Positions 23,668 to 35,537 of a stretch of 64,000 nt of DNA are shown piece after piece; within the stretch, counting starts at the first letter, position 1, and each line of letters starts with the position of its first letter. The translations under genes were made by a program, and so were the position numbers. Under the pieces are notes generated by a model that searched no databases, was not told the DNA's origin, and saw only the letters and a list, made by a program, of their open reading frames with translations. This DNA is from Labia minor (Eukaryota > Arthropoda > Insecta > Dermaptera > Spongiphoridae): assembly GCA_963082975.1 (NCBI GenBank), contig OY720346.1:21508720-21572719 (forward strand). The letters are read 5' to 3'.

Positions 23668-24440
23668 TGGACAAGCCGAGGACAAAATAAAATATTGTCG
23701 AGCCTGTCGGATCACCTGTGACACTAGTGGAGGAGTTAAAAAAAAGAATTCTCAACTCTTTCACACGGGGAGTAAAATAAAATTATTGGGGAAAGGAGCC
23801 TTGAAATAAACTTCACCAAAGAGTGCAGTACGTTTGACTATTAGTGCTTAGGCGATTCGGAACCAAAACCGGAAAGAAATAATAACAAATTAAATTAATC
23901 AAAATATCCGATGCTAACATATGGACCTGCAAAGGAAAGATTAGGTTCACTTTTTTACGAATAAAAGAAAAAGGTTCGTTGCCACGTTATAATATTTAAT
24001 GAAAAGAAAATTAATATAAAGTAAAAATAAAATGAAATTAAATATAAAAATAAAAATAAATAATAACTCAACACAGTTTACCAAGCACGTGGTTAACAAA
24101 AAATGGCGAATTCACATCCAAAAGCCAAAAGCGTGTCAACGATATTAAAGTCCAAAAAGCAAGTGCACAACAAGAAGTATGAAAAGCAAGTGAGGAGAAC
24201 GCCTCTCCGAAGCTCAAGGCAGAAGGCTTGAGCCCAACATCAATAAAAGGCAGCAAGATGATTGGCTGTGAGGGGTCAAGTGACCCATTTGTAAGTCAAA
24301 ATAGCGACTGAACAGACCGACCACGTGGGTGAATATAAATATACAAAAAAATATTTTTAAAAGAAAAAAACTTATAAAAATTATATAAAAATAAATTGAT
24401 ATTAAAATAAATAAATCTAAATCAGGGAGATGCTTTAACA
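23668..24440. mobile_element. Solo LTR, family G, copy 1
   Basis: Runs from TGGACAAGCCGA to GCTTTAACA, TG...CA ends as in LTRs. AGATC lies immediately outside both ends (23663-23667 and 24441-24445), a 5-bp target duplication. An inverted homologue with its own different 5-bp duplication lies at 29970-30808. No retrotransposon interior adjoins it, so it is a solo LTR left by recombination between two LTRs. Transcription-factor-like motifs inside include AAAATGGCG, GATTGGCTG (CCAAT box on the minus strand) and CCACGTGG. Both orientations give TG...CA, so transcription direction is undecided; the CCAAT box favours minus. The superfamily (Ty3, Copia or BEL) cannot be told from an LTR alone. Confidence 0.9.
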
Positions 24441-24445
24441 AGATC

Positions 24446-25945
24446 AGTTTAAAAGTTTAATTGTAAAAAAAAAATTACAAAAAACTGAATTATAAGAAGA
24501 AAATGTAGATCACTAATAAATCTAAGATTGGGACTAAGAAAATTATTTCAATAAATGTCAATAAATCTCATTTAAATTGCACAGTTTAATTTCTGAGAGA
24601 ATTAGAAATATTGATTTAAATAATAAATACCCGGCCCGCCAGAAGACTATCCGACCTCGAAGAATTTTTAAAAATATTGTATTATGAACACCAAAAGGAA
24701 GAAAACAATTTTTATAATTAATTTCATTATATTATAATTTAACCATATAGGTCAAGTATTTGTGTATTTGTAATTAAGTTTTATAATTAAAATTTAATGC
24801 TTCCTTTGCATATATAACCCGATGCAATGATTAAATCACCCATCTTTGCTTTAAATTAATTTATATTATTTAATTTAATATTTTTATAATTTAACCATTT
24901 TTACAAATAATTTTTTTGAAATGTTTTACATTTTTTTGTTTTGGCGATGGTTGAGTCTAGGTTGGTTTATAAATTATTTTAATTTAAAATATAAAATAAT
25001 TTGTTGTTTGATCCCTGGAGATGTTTCTTGAGGACAAAGGTTGCTGGTTGGTGGGCTCCTCCTCGGGGATGTGATACTCCTTTATCAGGAAATCCAAGTT
25101 GAAACTTGGTTTGGACACTTGTCCCTGTCACTGAGAGACAGGACTAATGCTTCGTTCAACACATTTACTCAAATCCCTTTCCCCCACCACATCCTCTCTA
25201 CCAATCCCACCCAAACCATTCCTATACCCATTATTTTGGTTTCTCTTGTCAAGTAGTAACATGAATCAGATGACGTCAATTAAAATGCGTTCATTTGGAT
25301 AATTTCCAAATAGATCGGATATCCATTCTTAATTAAATACCTATAAACAAGTATATCATTTTCATTGATCTAACCTTAAACGGAATAAAAAATAAAATAA
25401 AACTATTACATAATTTCCATGAACAAGATGTTAGAATGTCTAACAAGTGTCAACGATTTAATTAATTCAATTTCTAATTCTATTCGTATATGTTATAAAA
25501 TAGCTGTTGCTATTGTAAAAACTTGTTGCTTATTATATAAGCTTAAAAACAACCTGTAAATATATAATCTTAAAATAAACTCAATTTAAATATTAAACTA
25601 ATTATAATAATATTTATAAAATGCACGATTTTAAACATAAATCCATTTTTCATAAATTAAAATTAAATACACTCGTATAATGTGAAATAATATTGATAAG
25701 ATCGAATTAATTTATTCTGAAATGAGATTTCAATTTCAGTTTTTATTATCTTTTATTTAAATGTTTAATACATTTTTTAATTTTTATTCAATGGTATTTA
25801 TTCATTAATTAATGATAAATAAAATTTTTAAAATTCAAAAATATTATTTAACTTTTACAAGTTCAAAGTACTTATTTAATTAATTTTTGTATTCAATATA
25901 AAAATAAAACTGAAATAGAAAATGATCTTTGAATAAGATAAATAA
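24446..25945. other. AT-rich DNA with a mixed-composition patch
   Basis: A/T-rich except 25018-25258, which reads GGTTGGTGGGCTCCTCCTCG ... CTTGTCCCTGTCACTGAGAG ... CCCTTTCCCCCACCACATCC. Part of it (25071-25100, GTGATACTCC...) recurs at 26979-27008 with one mismatch. A 71-codon plus frame crosses it without recognisable content. Confidence 0.5.
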
Positions 25946-26576
25946 GTTGACCTATGGCCAGGTCCGAACCAACCGACGGTTTGAAGTAAATTAATTTCCA
26001 GCTACAGAAACAATTTCAAATAATTTTAATATATCTATTAATGTAATAAAAAACAGATATGGATACATAAATAATAAATATAAACATTTTTAATTTTATT
26101 TTATTTATAATATATGTATATGCAAGACCAGGATGTGACGTCATGAATGGCTGGATGACGTCATATAATTTTAAATCAAGAAAAAACTAATAAATATGAT
26201 TTTCCCGAGGATAAAACCAATACAAAGTGCATGATTTGTGGTGATATATAAAAAAATCTCCTTTGGTGTGAAAATAACCCTTCCCTTCCTATCGTCGATT
26301 GCTAATACTACCACTTCCGGTTTCCGGATTTGCACCAAAAGTTGATCAATTCATCCCACTGATGCATTAAGTAAATATACCAAATTTCATCAAAATCGGT
26401 TGAGCCATTCAGGCTGTACACATCTATACGGACAGACGGACGGACGGACAGACATCATGCTAAAAATATTTTTTTCTGTTAAGAAAATGCATGATTCGTG
26501 GAGATATGTAAAAATCTCCACATGTGAAATTTGGTGTGAAAACAATACCTCCCTTACTATCGTCGGTCGGTAAAAA
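25946..26576 (-). mobile_element. HINE-C element, copy 3 (best-preserved ends)
   Basis: On the minus strand the 5' end is TTTTTACCGACCGACGATAG and the 3' end is CCGTCGGTTGGTTCGGACCT with the partly decayed hairpin ACCTGGCCATAGGT and GTCAAC. ACCGACCGACG/CGTCGGTTGGT form the subterminal inverted repeat. The middle has (GTCY)n (plus: GGACAGACGGACGGACGGAC), CCGGAAACCGGAAGTGGTAG and two TGACGTCA-type sites. Its 631 bp are the likely standard length for the family. No coding capacity. Confidence 0.8.
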
Positions 26577-27360
26577 TGACAGTATAATAATATTAAAGTA
26601 ATATAAAAATTATTATTGCATTTTCAATATTTTGGTCAGAAGTGTCTTTTCAAGATGTCCATATAGTAATAATAAGTATCTAATAAATTTTAATAATCTG
26701 TATTATATAATATTATTTTTAGATTTATTAAAAAAAATATTTTCACAAGGATGACTATAATGGTTTTTAACCAATAATAACAGATAGCAATGTGATATTT
26801 TACTATTGATCATTTAAAGATAAACATTATCAAAAATATATTAAACTATAATATTTGTTAATGGTATCGTGTCTCATGAGTCCTGTTCATGTTTAAAATG
26901 TATTTGTAATGTCATCATTAAGAGTTTATATTGATAGAGTTTTCATTCATGAATTTTCCATAATTTGTCTTCTTCTCTGTGATACTCCTTTATCAAGAAA
27001 TCCAAGTTATTCTATGTCTCTAATCAGCCTTACTTACTGAAAACCATAGCTATAACATTCTATCTACCTATTTTGCTCAAAACCGATCTACATGAAAGAC
27101 AACAAGACATTATCTAATTGCATTATGTTCTTTGGAAGAAGAGAAAAAGACTGGAATACAAAGTCTACAAATTACAATTTTTGAATTATATGATTTAATT
27201 TAATTACATTATTAAATGTTCTTCTAATCTATTTTATTTATACTTCAGTATAAATTAATATGATCTTAAATTTTTAAATTAATAATATAAATATAGAGTT
27301 TTTTATTAAATAAAAAACAGAGTGTATCTAATTATAAGTTTATTTCAAAGAAATGTAAGA
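26577..27360. other. AT-rich DNA with a short recurring segment
   Basis: A/T-rich. Positions 26979-27008 (GTGATACTCCTTTATCAAGA...) repeat a 30-base word present at 25071-25100 with one mismatch. No gene recognised. Confidence 0.55.
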
Positions 27361-27535
27361 AAAAGGTACAAGTTAGCATTCACTGAGCATTAGAAGCCGA
27401 CTGACTGCAAGTCAAAATGGCGGTTGTCTCTAGCAGGAGATGGCGTCGCTCGACACCACGTGATTTTCCTGACTGCTCTGATTGGCACTGCTTAGCAATG
27501 GGACAGTATATGGCTTTAAATTCCTCTCCTACATA
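27361..27535. promoter_or_regulatory. Candidate promoter-like GC-richer patch
   Basis: A compact block carries GTCAAAATGGCGG (YY1-like), GACACCACGTGATT (E-box) and CTGATTGGCACT (inverted CCAAT box) within 90 bases, in a setting that is otherwise AT-rich. The motif set resembles the block inside the solo LTRs of family G (AAGTCAAAATAGCG...CCACGTGG), so it may be a decayed LTR relative and not a host promoter. No transcript start can be placed from sequence. Confidence 0.4.
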
Positions 27536-27759
27536 TATATATATATATATATTCATAATTATTTGATATGTTAATTATTTTATTAAATGTTTTGGAATAT
27601 AAGTAAATTTTAAATAATTTCTTTAATTAGAATTAACATTTCGACCAAAATACGATTTTGTGTATATATATAAAAACAATCAAAAATTTAATTTTTTCCT
27701 TCATCCTTTTCAAAGTGTATTCAAACATGCTGAAGAATAAAATCCCACTGGAATTGGGT

Positions 27760-28067
27760 AGATTGCGTATCAACTTTGTCTCCACCGTATAAATGTGGTA
27801 GTTTGTAGAAGAAATAAACGCCGAGAGGTTTCAAAGTCGCTCTTAAGCGAAATTAATATTATCAAACGCAGCCTGCGGGTGATCACTAGTCTCAAATGGG
27901 ACTCGGGCGTCGACGACTACGTCAGAGGGGGATGCAAAAGAAGGCTGGCTGCTTGCTCGGCAGAAGGAGATCCTTTCTCTATTCGAATTGCTTCGCTAAG
28001 AAATATGATCCGTTTTTATATGTATATAAGAATAAATGCAATGATTGTAAATTATAGATCGGAATAA
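27760..28067 (+). other. GC-richer patch with an unrecognised 90-codon frame
   Basis: From ATG at 27795 an open frame of 90 codons runs to TAA at 28065-28067. The translation (segments NKRREVSKSLLSEINI and LKWDSGVDDYVRGGCKRRLA) is basic, has no membrane segment and matches no family I know. The DNA is clearly richer in GC than its surroundings between 27810 and 27990. It lies 260-430 bp downstream of the promoter-like patch, which would suit a short first exon, but no convincing splice donor or continuing frame was found. Confidence 0.3.
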
Positions 28068-29964
28068 TTTCATGGGAAATTCGATTTGGAACTCAATTGG
28101 GTGGCAGTGTTATTATCATCTCTCATTTCCCCTTCCCCACCGTTTTAAGAACACTTGATTCGCAACCTTACAGAGGATATCAATTTCAGAGGGAAATGGA
28201 CTCTAAGACAATTAAAACTTTTCCTTTACTAACTAATAAAGAAAACTCAAGAAGTTACCAGAAGTATGTAAATACTGCCGGGCAAATATTCTAGAATACT
28301 AAACTTTTAAGGTAAATCTGAAATTTAGAAAAGATGAAATTCTTGATTCTTTGATTAAAATTAGATTATAAAAACAAACACTTGTATTTTAAAAAAAAAA
28401 AAAAAATTATTTAAATAAAAATATTAACATTAACTTCCGAAAAAATGAGATGCAAAATTTTTTTTGGGGACTATAAAAATTGGCCAAAAATAATTATTAA
28501 GTTCATTATTTAGAATTTATTTAGTATATTAATGTGTATTTATTTCAAATTATAATTTAATAAATGAAAAAAAAAATTTACAATAAAAATAACTCATTAT
28601 ATGGTTTATTATGAAATAAAAATAATAATAATAGTTATTACTCACTAGAAGTAAAAAAAATTTTATCATAGCATTACATATTTATATTTATTATTATTAA
28701 TTATATAATTAATTATATTTTAATATAATGCAAATATTTTGTCAAAATTTAAATATTTCTGTATTAAACAACATTTATAGCACAATAAAATAACAAAATC
28801 ATTTGAGTTTATGGAGTTCTAGTGAAGTATGAAGTATTATATATATTTATTTATTAGTTTATACTTTCTATTTATTTTTATTTCATCACATTAAATGTTT
28901 GTAAACTATATAGTTTATAGGTTTGAACTTTCATTGTCAAGTTCAATAGTTCAGGACTTTACCACTGACATGAGCTTTAAATAATTTAAGAGTAAATAAA
29001 TTGATTGATATAATTTTCTTAATTCTCAGAAAAAAATTTCGGTTCTACATTTACATTCACATTACACGCATTTATATACCCTTCTAATCACTTAATTAGT
29101 ATTATCAGTTAAACTTAAATTAATTAAATGTTTTATTCATCTACACGTGTGTATTTTCCACCATCAAAAATTTCAACAAGAATTATAAGAAAATAATTTT
29201 ATACTAGAATTATGAATGCAATTCTTATTTTTAGGATTTATTTTTTTATTTTGATTTTTTGAATTTTCTCTCAGAAAATACAATTTATTGATTTTAAAGT
29301 GAAATTATTTAAATAAAAATGTTATTTACCTAGTTTAATTCTTAATTGAATTTTATTATTGACAATTCGAGTAACATTTAATCAAATTGTATTTTTATTG
29401 GCCTAAATCAATTAATTATGAAAATGTTTATTCAATTATTTTCAATTGTTTCATTTACTTATTGGTATATCCAATAATTGCTTTATTATTTTTTTGTGTT
29501 CCTCTTCATATAAGATATTGAATTTTGGAGATTTGTGCCATTTAATTGGAGTCCAGATCAATTTGTATAGCGAAGTTAGTACTTCTTTCTCCTTCCACAA
29601 CCCACCTCTTGGACCATGCTGGCCTACATAAATCTCAGGCCTAACAAACTCTATCCGCTTATCCTTTGGCTAGATCAACTCCATTCACTTCTCTAAGCTT
29701 TTGTTAAATAAACAAATCAATACCCCTCTCCCCACATACGCCAAAAGACTTTAATGGAATTAACTATAAATCGATTTCAAGTTAAATCCCTTTTCTTACT
29801 ATAAACTATTCAAATAATTAAAGTCATCTTGAATTAATCCTATGATTATAAAAATTAACTAGAGAAGGTGAATTATCAGAGATTATAAACTACAGATATT
29901 AATAATCAAACAAAATTGGGTGTGTTCAAGTAAAATTAATTCAATTCCAGAACTGTTCAACTTA
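28068..29964. other. AT-rich DNA with a mixed patch at 29530-29760
   Basis: Mostly A/T-rich. 28097-28294 holds a 65-codon plus frame without recognisable content. 29530-29760 is more complex (CTTGGACCATGCTGGCCTAC, CTCAGGCCTAACAAACTCTA) and could be an old insertion. A 28390-28406 poly-A run and several ATT repeats are the only other features. Confidence 0.5.
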
Positions 29965-29969
29965 CTAGT

Positions 29970-30808
29970 TGTTAAAGCCTCTCCCTGATTTAGATTTATT
30001 TATTTTAATATCAATTTATTTTTATATAATTTTTATAAGTTTTTTTCCTTTTATACATATTTTTTTTGAATATTTATATTCAACCACGTGGTCTGTTCAG
30101 TAGCTAATTTAACTATAAAGGGTCACATAACCCCTCACAGCCAATCATACTTTTAGTTGATGTTAGCCAAGGGCCTTGGCATGAAGATTTGATCTCTTCA
30201 CTTGCATTTTGGACTTGATATTGTTTACACGCTTTTGGCTTTTGAGCTGTGAATTCGTCATTTTTAGATTTGTTGGCCACGTGTTTTTTAAACTGTGTTT
30301 TGAGTTATTATTATTATTTTTTTGTAAACTTGTTTTGTTTTAGTTGAGCATTAGCTAGCATTTATTTCTTTTTATTTTTATATTTAATTTGTAAGTTTTA
30401 AGGATTCTCTCCTGTTAATTTTATATCAATTTCATTTTTTTATTTTTACTTTATATTAATTTTCTTTTCATTAAATATTATAACGTGGCAACGAACATTT
30501 TTCTTTTATTTGTAAAAAAGTGAATCTAATTTTTCCTTTGCAGATCCATATGTTAGAATCGGATATTTGGAATAATTTAATTTGGTACTATTTCTTTCCG
30601 ATCTTGGTTCTCCAAGGCGAATCGCCTAAGCACTAATAGTCAAACGTACTGCACTCTTTGGTGAAGTTTATTTCAGGGCTCCTTTCCCAAATAATTTTAT
30701 TTTACTCCCCGTGTGAAAGAGTTGAGGATTCTTTTTTTTAACTCCTCCACTAGTGACACAAGTGATCCGACAGGCTCAACAATATTTTATTTTGTTTCGG
30801 CTTATCCA
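29970..30808. mobile_element. Solo LTR, family G, copy 2 (inverted to copy 1)
   Basis: Reverse complement of the LTR at 23668-24440: plus-strand ends are TGTTAAAGCCTC and GGCTTATCCA. CTAGT at 29965-29969 and 30809-30813 is a perfect 5-bp target duplication, different from that of copy 1, so the two arose by separate insertions. Shared words include CCTTTGCAGATCCATATGTT, TATAACGTGGCAACGAAC and CGTACTGCACTCTTTGGTGA. At 839 bp it is longer than copy 1 (773), mainly through indels in AT-rich parts. No internal retrotransposon sequence adjoins it. Confidence 0.9.
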
Positions 30809-30813
30809 CTAGT

Positions 30814-31620
30814 TAAGACCACTCCTTCACCTGTTCTCTAAAATAAAGAAATAATTTACAGTTTAGAGTGAATAATTTTATTAAATTTAATTTTCAAAAT
30901 TGTTTATTTTATTTTAATTTTTAAGCCGGAATAAGATGAAAAAGAATTTTCAATAATTTAAAATCAAAGTGATATTTTTAAATATATAATTATTTACTTT
31001 CAGAGCCTTCGTATAAATACATATTGATGATCAAATAAATTTTTTTTATTTTAAAAAAAATGCATATAAAACTTAAGATATTATTAATATTTTTCAAATA
31101 AAAATATAATTAATTATTTTAATTGATTATTATATTTAATACTAATGTTCAACTCAAACTGAATAAAATGCAGTTATAAAAATGGAAATAAAAAGGTGGC
31201 TTATATAAAAAAAACAATATATATGAATATAAAAATAGCACGAATATTCGAAAGAATTCAATGAAAATATAAAATATTATGGCAAAATGATATTTTTATT
31301 TTCATAATAAAGATTTTATTTATTTTCTTAAAAATAACATATTAAATATTATTAATATTCTGCAAGAGGCTATGACTTTTTCTTGATTAATCAATATCCC
31401 CCCCCCCCCGCAATATGTTTGAAAAATTTCCATCATATAATAAACTAAGGGAGATCAAAAAAGGAAGGGGTTCTATAAATTTAAATAAACTATAAAACTA
31501 GACATTATATTTTTATATTTCAAATAGTATTTCAAATTACTTTAATAACACAGAAAAAATTTAAAATATTATTAAATTCTTTATCAATCTAATATTTATA
31601 TCAATTCGATAGGAGCTATA
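30814..31620. other. AT-rich intergenic DNA
   Basis: A/T-rich; contains a short poly-C run at about 31400-31409. Nothing else recognised. Confidence 0.55.
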
Positions 31621-31628
31621 TCCTACAT

Positions 31629-32063
31629 CAGAGGTTCTTAAACTGTGGTCCGCGGACCCCTGGGGGTCCGCGAAGCCTTTACTGGGGGTCCGCAAAGCCA
31701 TCGTACAGGTGCACGAGAAAATGATGAGTCAGTTAAAACTTTATTTAATATAAAAGGAGCGATGGCATGGCTTTGTGAGGAAACAGATCAAATACCCAAA
31801 TTCAACGAAATGTGCAAGAAAATTATTGCTACCGTTTCCATCTTCATATTTAGCTGAATTTTCTAATAAAATCTGTTCTACAATATGCAAAAAAATCGTT
31901 ATTCACCAATCACTGTTAGAAATATTCATCATTGTTCTTATGAGATCTTAAGCCAGAAATTAACTAATAAAATGACGTAAAGTACCTAAAGTTGGGATGG
32001 GGTCCGTCAAAAAGAATTTTCTCAAGTGGGGGTCCGCGGAGTACATAAGTTTAAGAACCTCTG
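31629..32063 (+). mobile_element. hAT element, internal deletion derivative
   Basis: TIRs start CAGAGGTTCTTAAACT on both ends (right end read in reverse). TCCTACAT at 31621-31628 and 32064-32071 is a perfect 8-bp target duplication. The 435-bp body keeps a scrap of hAT transposase. TIR sequence and duplication length together make the hAT assignment firm. Confidence 0.93.
31706..31945 (+). pseudogene. hAT transposase fragment
   Basis: The stretch translates to SVKTLFNIKGAMAWLCEETD, and after frameshifts to LLPFPSSYLAEFS followed by a Lys-containing tail. FPSSYLAE resembles the PxSxxxER-like/CGFS block in the C-terminal dimerisation domain of hAT transposases of the ZBED5-like group. The RNase-H-like catalytic domain and the BED zinc finger are missing. 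It is too short and shifted to encode a working protein. Confidence 0.68.
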
Positions 32064-32071
32064 TCCTACAT

Positions 32072-32805
32072 TATGTTATTTAATAACTTATTTAATTATA
32101 TATAGTGATAATATAATCAATCAATTTTATTATATTTAGAATTAAATTGCTGATTCAATAATGAATAATATTTATGTTGTATATATAGATATATATAGTA
32201 GATACTACTTTTATATACATATAATTTACATATATATATATTATCTATGGACTAGCCCTTGTTGATAATTATTTATCGACTTGACTTATTAATTAATATA
32301 TTTATTGATTCAGAAAAGAGTAGGTCGGAAAGGGTCGATTTTATCTTACCTAGCTTTACAGGTTGGTGAATATTTATTTAATATATTTTCGAGTCATTAA
32401 TGTGGAAAAGACCTCTTATTAAATAGGATGTGAATTGAGAGAACTCACTTCTTCTATAAGTACTTGAGGTGTTGGAGAACTTAAGATTATATTTTCCAAG
32501 ATAAGTATTTGGATGCGTTAAAATATTTAAATTAGAATCTAAAATATCAGTAAATCAGGAAAATTGCCTTAAGGTATAAAATGAAGGTGGAAAATTGGAC
32601 TTTCAACTAATGTGATGCAAGATCTGTCAGTGATAAGCTACGGATTTAAATTTGTGTATATCTTCTCTAAACGAATAGGTAAAGAAAAATTGCTCGAATA
32701 CATTATGGTTTAATATATAATTTATGCGTATCTCAAAATGGTGATCAATTTTATATAAAGAATTTAAATACACATCTATATTATATATATATATATATAT
32801 ATATT
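32072..32805. other. AT-rich intergenic DNA
   Basis: A/T-rich with (TA)n tracts at about 32229-32240 and 32781-32804; no gene recognised. Confidence 0.55.
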
Positions 32806-32813
32806 ATCTAAAC

Positions 32814-33084
32814 CAGGGGTGGCCAACACGCGGCCCGCGGGCCGCATGCGGCCCACCGTGAACATTTTTGCGGCCCACACTTTTATCATTATTATTATAT
32901 TATATATGTTTATATGTAAAAATAATAGTAAACATAATAAAAATTCATTATTTTTCAATTTTTCACACCAAAGAATATCTACAATGGGTATAAATCTAAT
33001 ATGGGTATGTATAATTTTATATGCGGCCCGCAAAGTTATGATGCAAAGTGGCCCGCAAGATCATTTGGGTTGGCCACCTCTCTG
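32814..33084. mobile_element. hAT-type MITE, 271 bp
   Basis: CAGGGGTGGCCAACACGCGG at the left pairs with CAGAGAGGTGGCCAACCC (right end reversed). ATCTAAAC at 32806-32813 and 33085-33092 is a perfect 8-bp target duplication. GCGGCCC repeats occupy both ends and the middle is AT-rich. Two 85-88-codon frames across it, one per strand, are by-products of the inverted design. Confidence 0.93.
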
Positions 33085-33092
33085 ATCTAAAC

Positions 33093-34755
33093 CTTAAATA
33101 ATATATTTCTCTATTATCTACAATATATTATATATTATATTTTATTTTTCTACTAATAGATTCAGGAATCAATAAAAGTATACCTAAAATTAAATAATTT
33201 CTGAAAATTTCTGGTTTTTTTCAAGAAAATCTTGATTTATACAGATTTTATTTGTAATTTGAAACATTACTAATAAGTAGTATAAAAATAGGGTATAAAA
33301 TTATCAGATTTATTATCTCCTATTAGTATAAATAATAATATTATTAATTTAAATTATTATTATTTAAGTATATTAATTAATTTACCTATAATATTAAAAT
33401 ATTAGTTATTAGGTTATTCTATTAAAATTAATTATTAATATATATGTACAATATATTTATTTAAAAGTTTTTTTAATAATTGATACTAAAATTAATATCT
33501 AATTACATAGTTCTATATATTAGGATATATTATATTATTATTATTATCTATATATTAGGTCATACAAACAAAAATGTTGAAAAAAACAAAACAATGCAAA
33601 TTAAAAAATGGCAATTCAACAAAAAAGTTAAATAATTTAGAATTTGGTTATAAATAAATAAAGAACCACACACATTACACAAAAACTAAAAAACAAAACT
33701 AAATGTAATTAAGTTAAAATTCCATTTTAGTAATTGATTTGTTATTTAATTTCTAAGATAAAAAGTATATTTCATGTTAAAATCATACAAATTCTTTGTA
33801 ATCGTATATATTTTACATTTCCTAAATTTCTGATTCAATGAATTATATGTACGTATTATATTATACTTTAAATGTTTTATCTCATATATAATTTACTTGA
33901 TTGTGATTAGTAATCTATTATTAATCTATTATTAAATGAATTATATTTTTTGATAAGTAAATGAATAAAAATGAAAAAATAAACAACGACACATTATTTA
34001 ATATATAGAATGAATAGAATTTGTTCATTCATCCATCAAGAATTCTCAAGTGAAAATTGATCAAGAATAAATGAAACCACCCTTCAACAAACAATCGATT
34101 TTATTGATGGGTCGAAGTTTTGATAGAGGTCGACTTTGTTTTTCATATTTCATACAGGTTGCTTAGATTTATAGTCAGTCGTACCAGCTATTGATCATTC
34201 ACAAACAAATAATTTATGAATTTTTTTTAACTAAAAACTAAAATGTTGTTTGTATATTAAAATGTGAACAGAGGTTTAAAACAAGATTTTTTTTTCTTTT
34301 GGTTATGATTATAATATAGTTAGTTATATATATATATAAAATAAAGACAATAACGTAATTATAAATAATAAAAATTAATTTATTAAAGCTAATTACTGTG
34401 TTATTTAATATTTAATCAAATTATTATAATTTTATTTAACTAATATAGAAAAAAACTAATAGAAAGGAATAAAATAAATAGTAAAAAAAAATTACTTTAA
34501 TTAAATATAAAGAAAAAATTAAGGTATTTTGAATGAAACTAAAGGCTATTTAGATAGATTTTAAGGAAATATTAAATTTTCATCATTCGGGTAATAATGA
34601 TTTCAATACGAATATTTTAAATGAAATATATATTTAAGAAGTAGCTAAAATATATATTATGATCTGTTATAATGTTATGAAAATAATGTGGTTAATATAA
34701 AAATAATGTATGTATGTGTTTAGATAGGTATTAGTAGATTAGGATGATTTGGGTA
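33093..34755. other. AT-rich intergenic DNA
   Basis: Over 1.6 kb of A/T-rich DNA. 34080-34200 (GGGTCGAAGTTTTGATAGAG, CAGTCGTACCAGCTATTGAT) is slightly more complex but unassigned. Confidence 0.55.
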
Positions 34756-34915
34756 GAATACTGACTTACTGGCTCATTGCTGGCACCGAAGAGGCACGTT
34801 ATTATAGGAGGTGCCTTACTATGCATGCGCGCTCGTGCATCGACTCGGCCTGACTGAACGGTAAACAGTAATAGACAAGAGCCCCTGGCATTTAGGCAAC
34901 CAGCAACACTTTTCA
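34756..34915 (-). repeat. Unclassified GC-rich repeat H, copy 1
   Basis: Shares with 47845-47965 the words CCCCTGGCATTTAGGCAACC, GCATGCGCGCTC (GCATGCGCACTC in the other) and ATCGACT...TGACTGA in the same order and similar spacing, over ~100 bp. No terminal repeats or target duplication could be set. A minus-strand frame (VAGCLNARGSC...) crosses it, but the homology looks like a DNA-level repeat. Confidence 0.55.
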
Positions 34916-35286
34916 AATTTTTAAATATTTAAATAATATTTTATTTTTTTATTCATAAATACTTTATTTTGACTTGGTATATATATATATTCCACTATTC
35001 CACTTTTTATTAAACTTATTTAATCAAACAACATTTAAACTTAATTAAAGAAATAAATTTTTTCAGGTATTCTTTTAAACAGTGAAATACGATTATCAAT
35101 TAAAATTGTAATAATATTTCAGCTACATTTTAATTTTAATTTAAATTCAATTATAGTAATCTTATTGTATTAAAATTTTTATCTTAGGTAAGATTGAATC
35201 CCTAGATATTAAATTTTAAAATGGGAAGGTCGTCAATTACGAATATCATTTATAATTTTATTTTCTAAGAAGTAAAAAACTTGCAT
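34916..35286. other. AT-rich spacer
   Basis: A/T-rich spacer with (TA)n at 34979-34990; nothing recognised. Confidence 0.5.
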
Positions 35287-35537
35287 TTTCACTAAGGTTG
35301 AGAAAAATGTCTGTGTGTGTGTGTATGTGTGTATGTATGTAACCAAAATTACGCAAAAACGGTTTGAGCTAGAATGATGAAATTTGGTACATGGGCATTA
35401 TTCAAAATTCGTAGTTTTGTAGAAGAAGAGTTTTGTAGAGAAATGTAGCTCAACCGGAAGAGGGTCATTACCTACAACGTTTTGATTTTTTTTCCTCTAA
35501 AGTGACCGTAAAAATAAAGATATATGTTTGATAATTT
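35287..35537 (+). mobile_element. HINE-B fragment joined to HINE-C tail
   Basis: Contains the central HINE-B block (CACTAAGGTTGAGAAAAATG, TG-rich tract, CGGTTTGAGCTAGAATGATG, CAACCGGAAGAGGGTCATTA, TTTGATAATTT). The HINE-B 5' hairpin is absent. The sequence changes without a gap into HINE-C at about 35538. Confidence 0.78.

Noticed and set aside
23668-30808. Full-length LTR retrotransposon between the two family G LTRs
   Set aside because: The LTRs are inverted relative to each other and each has its own target duplication. The DNA between shows no gag-pol sequence.
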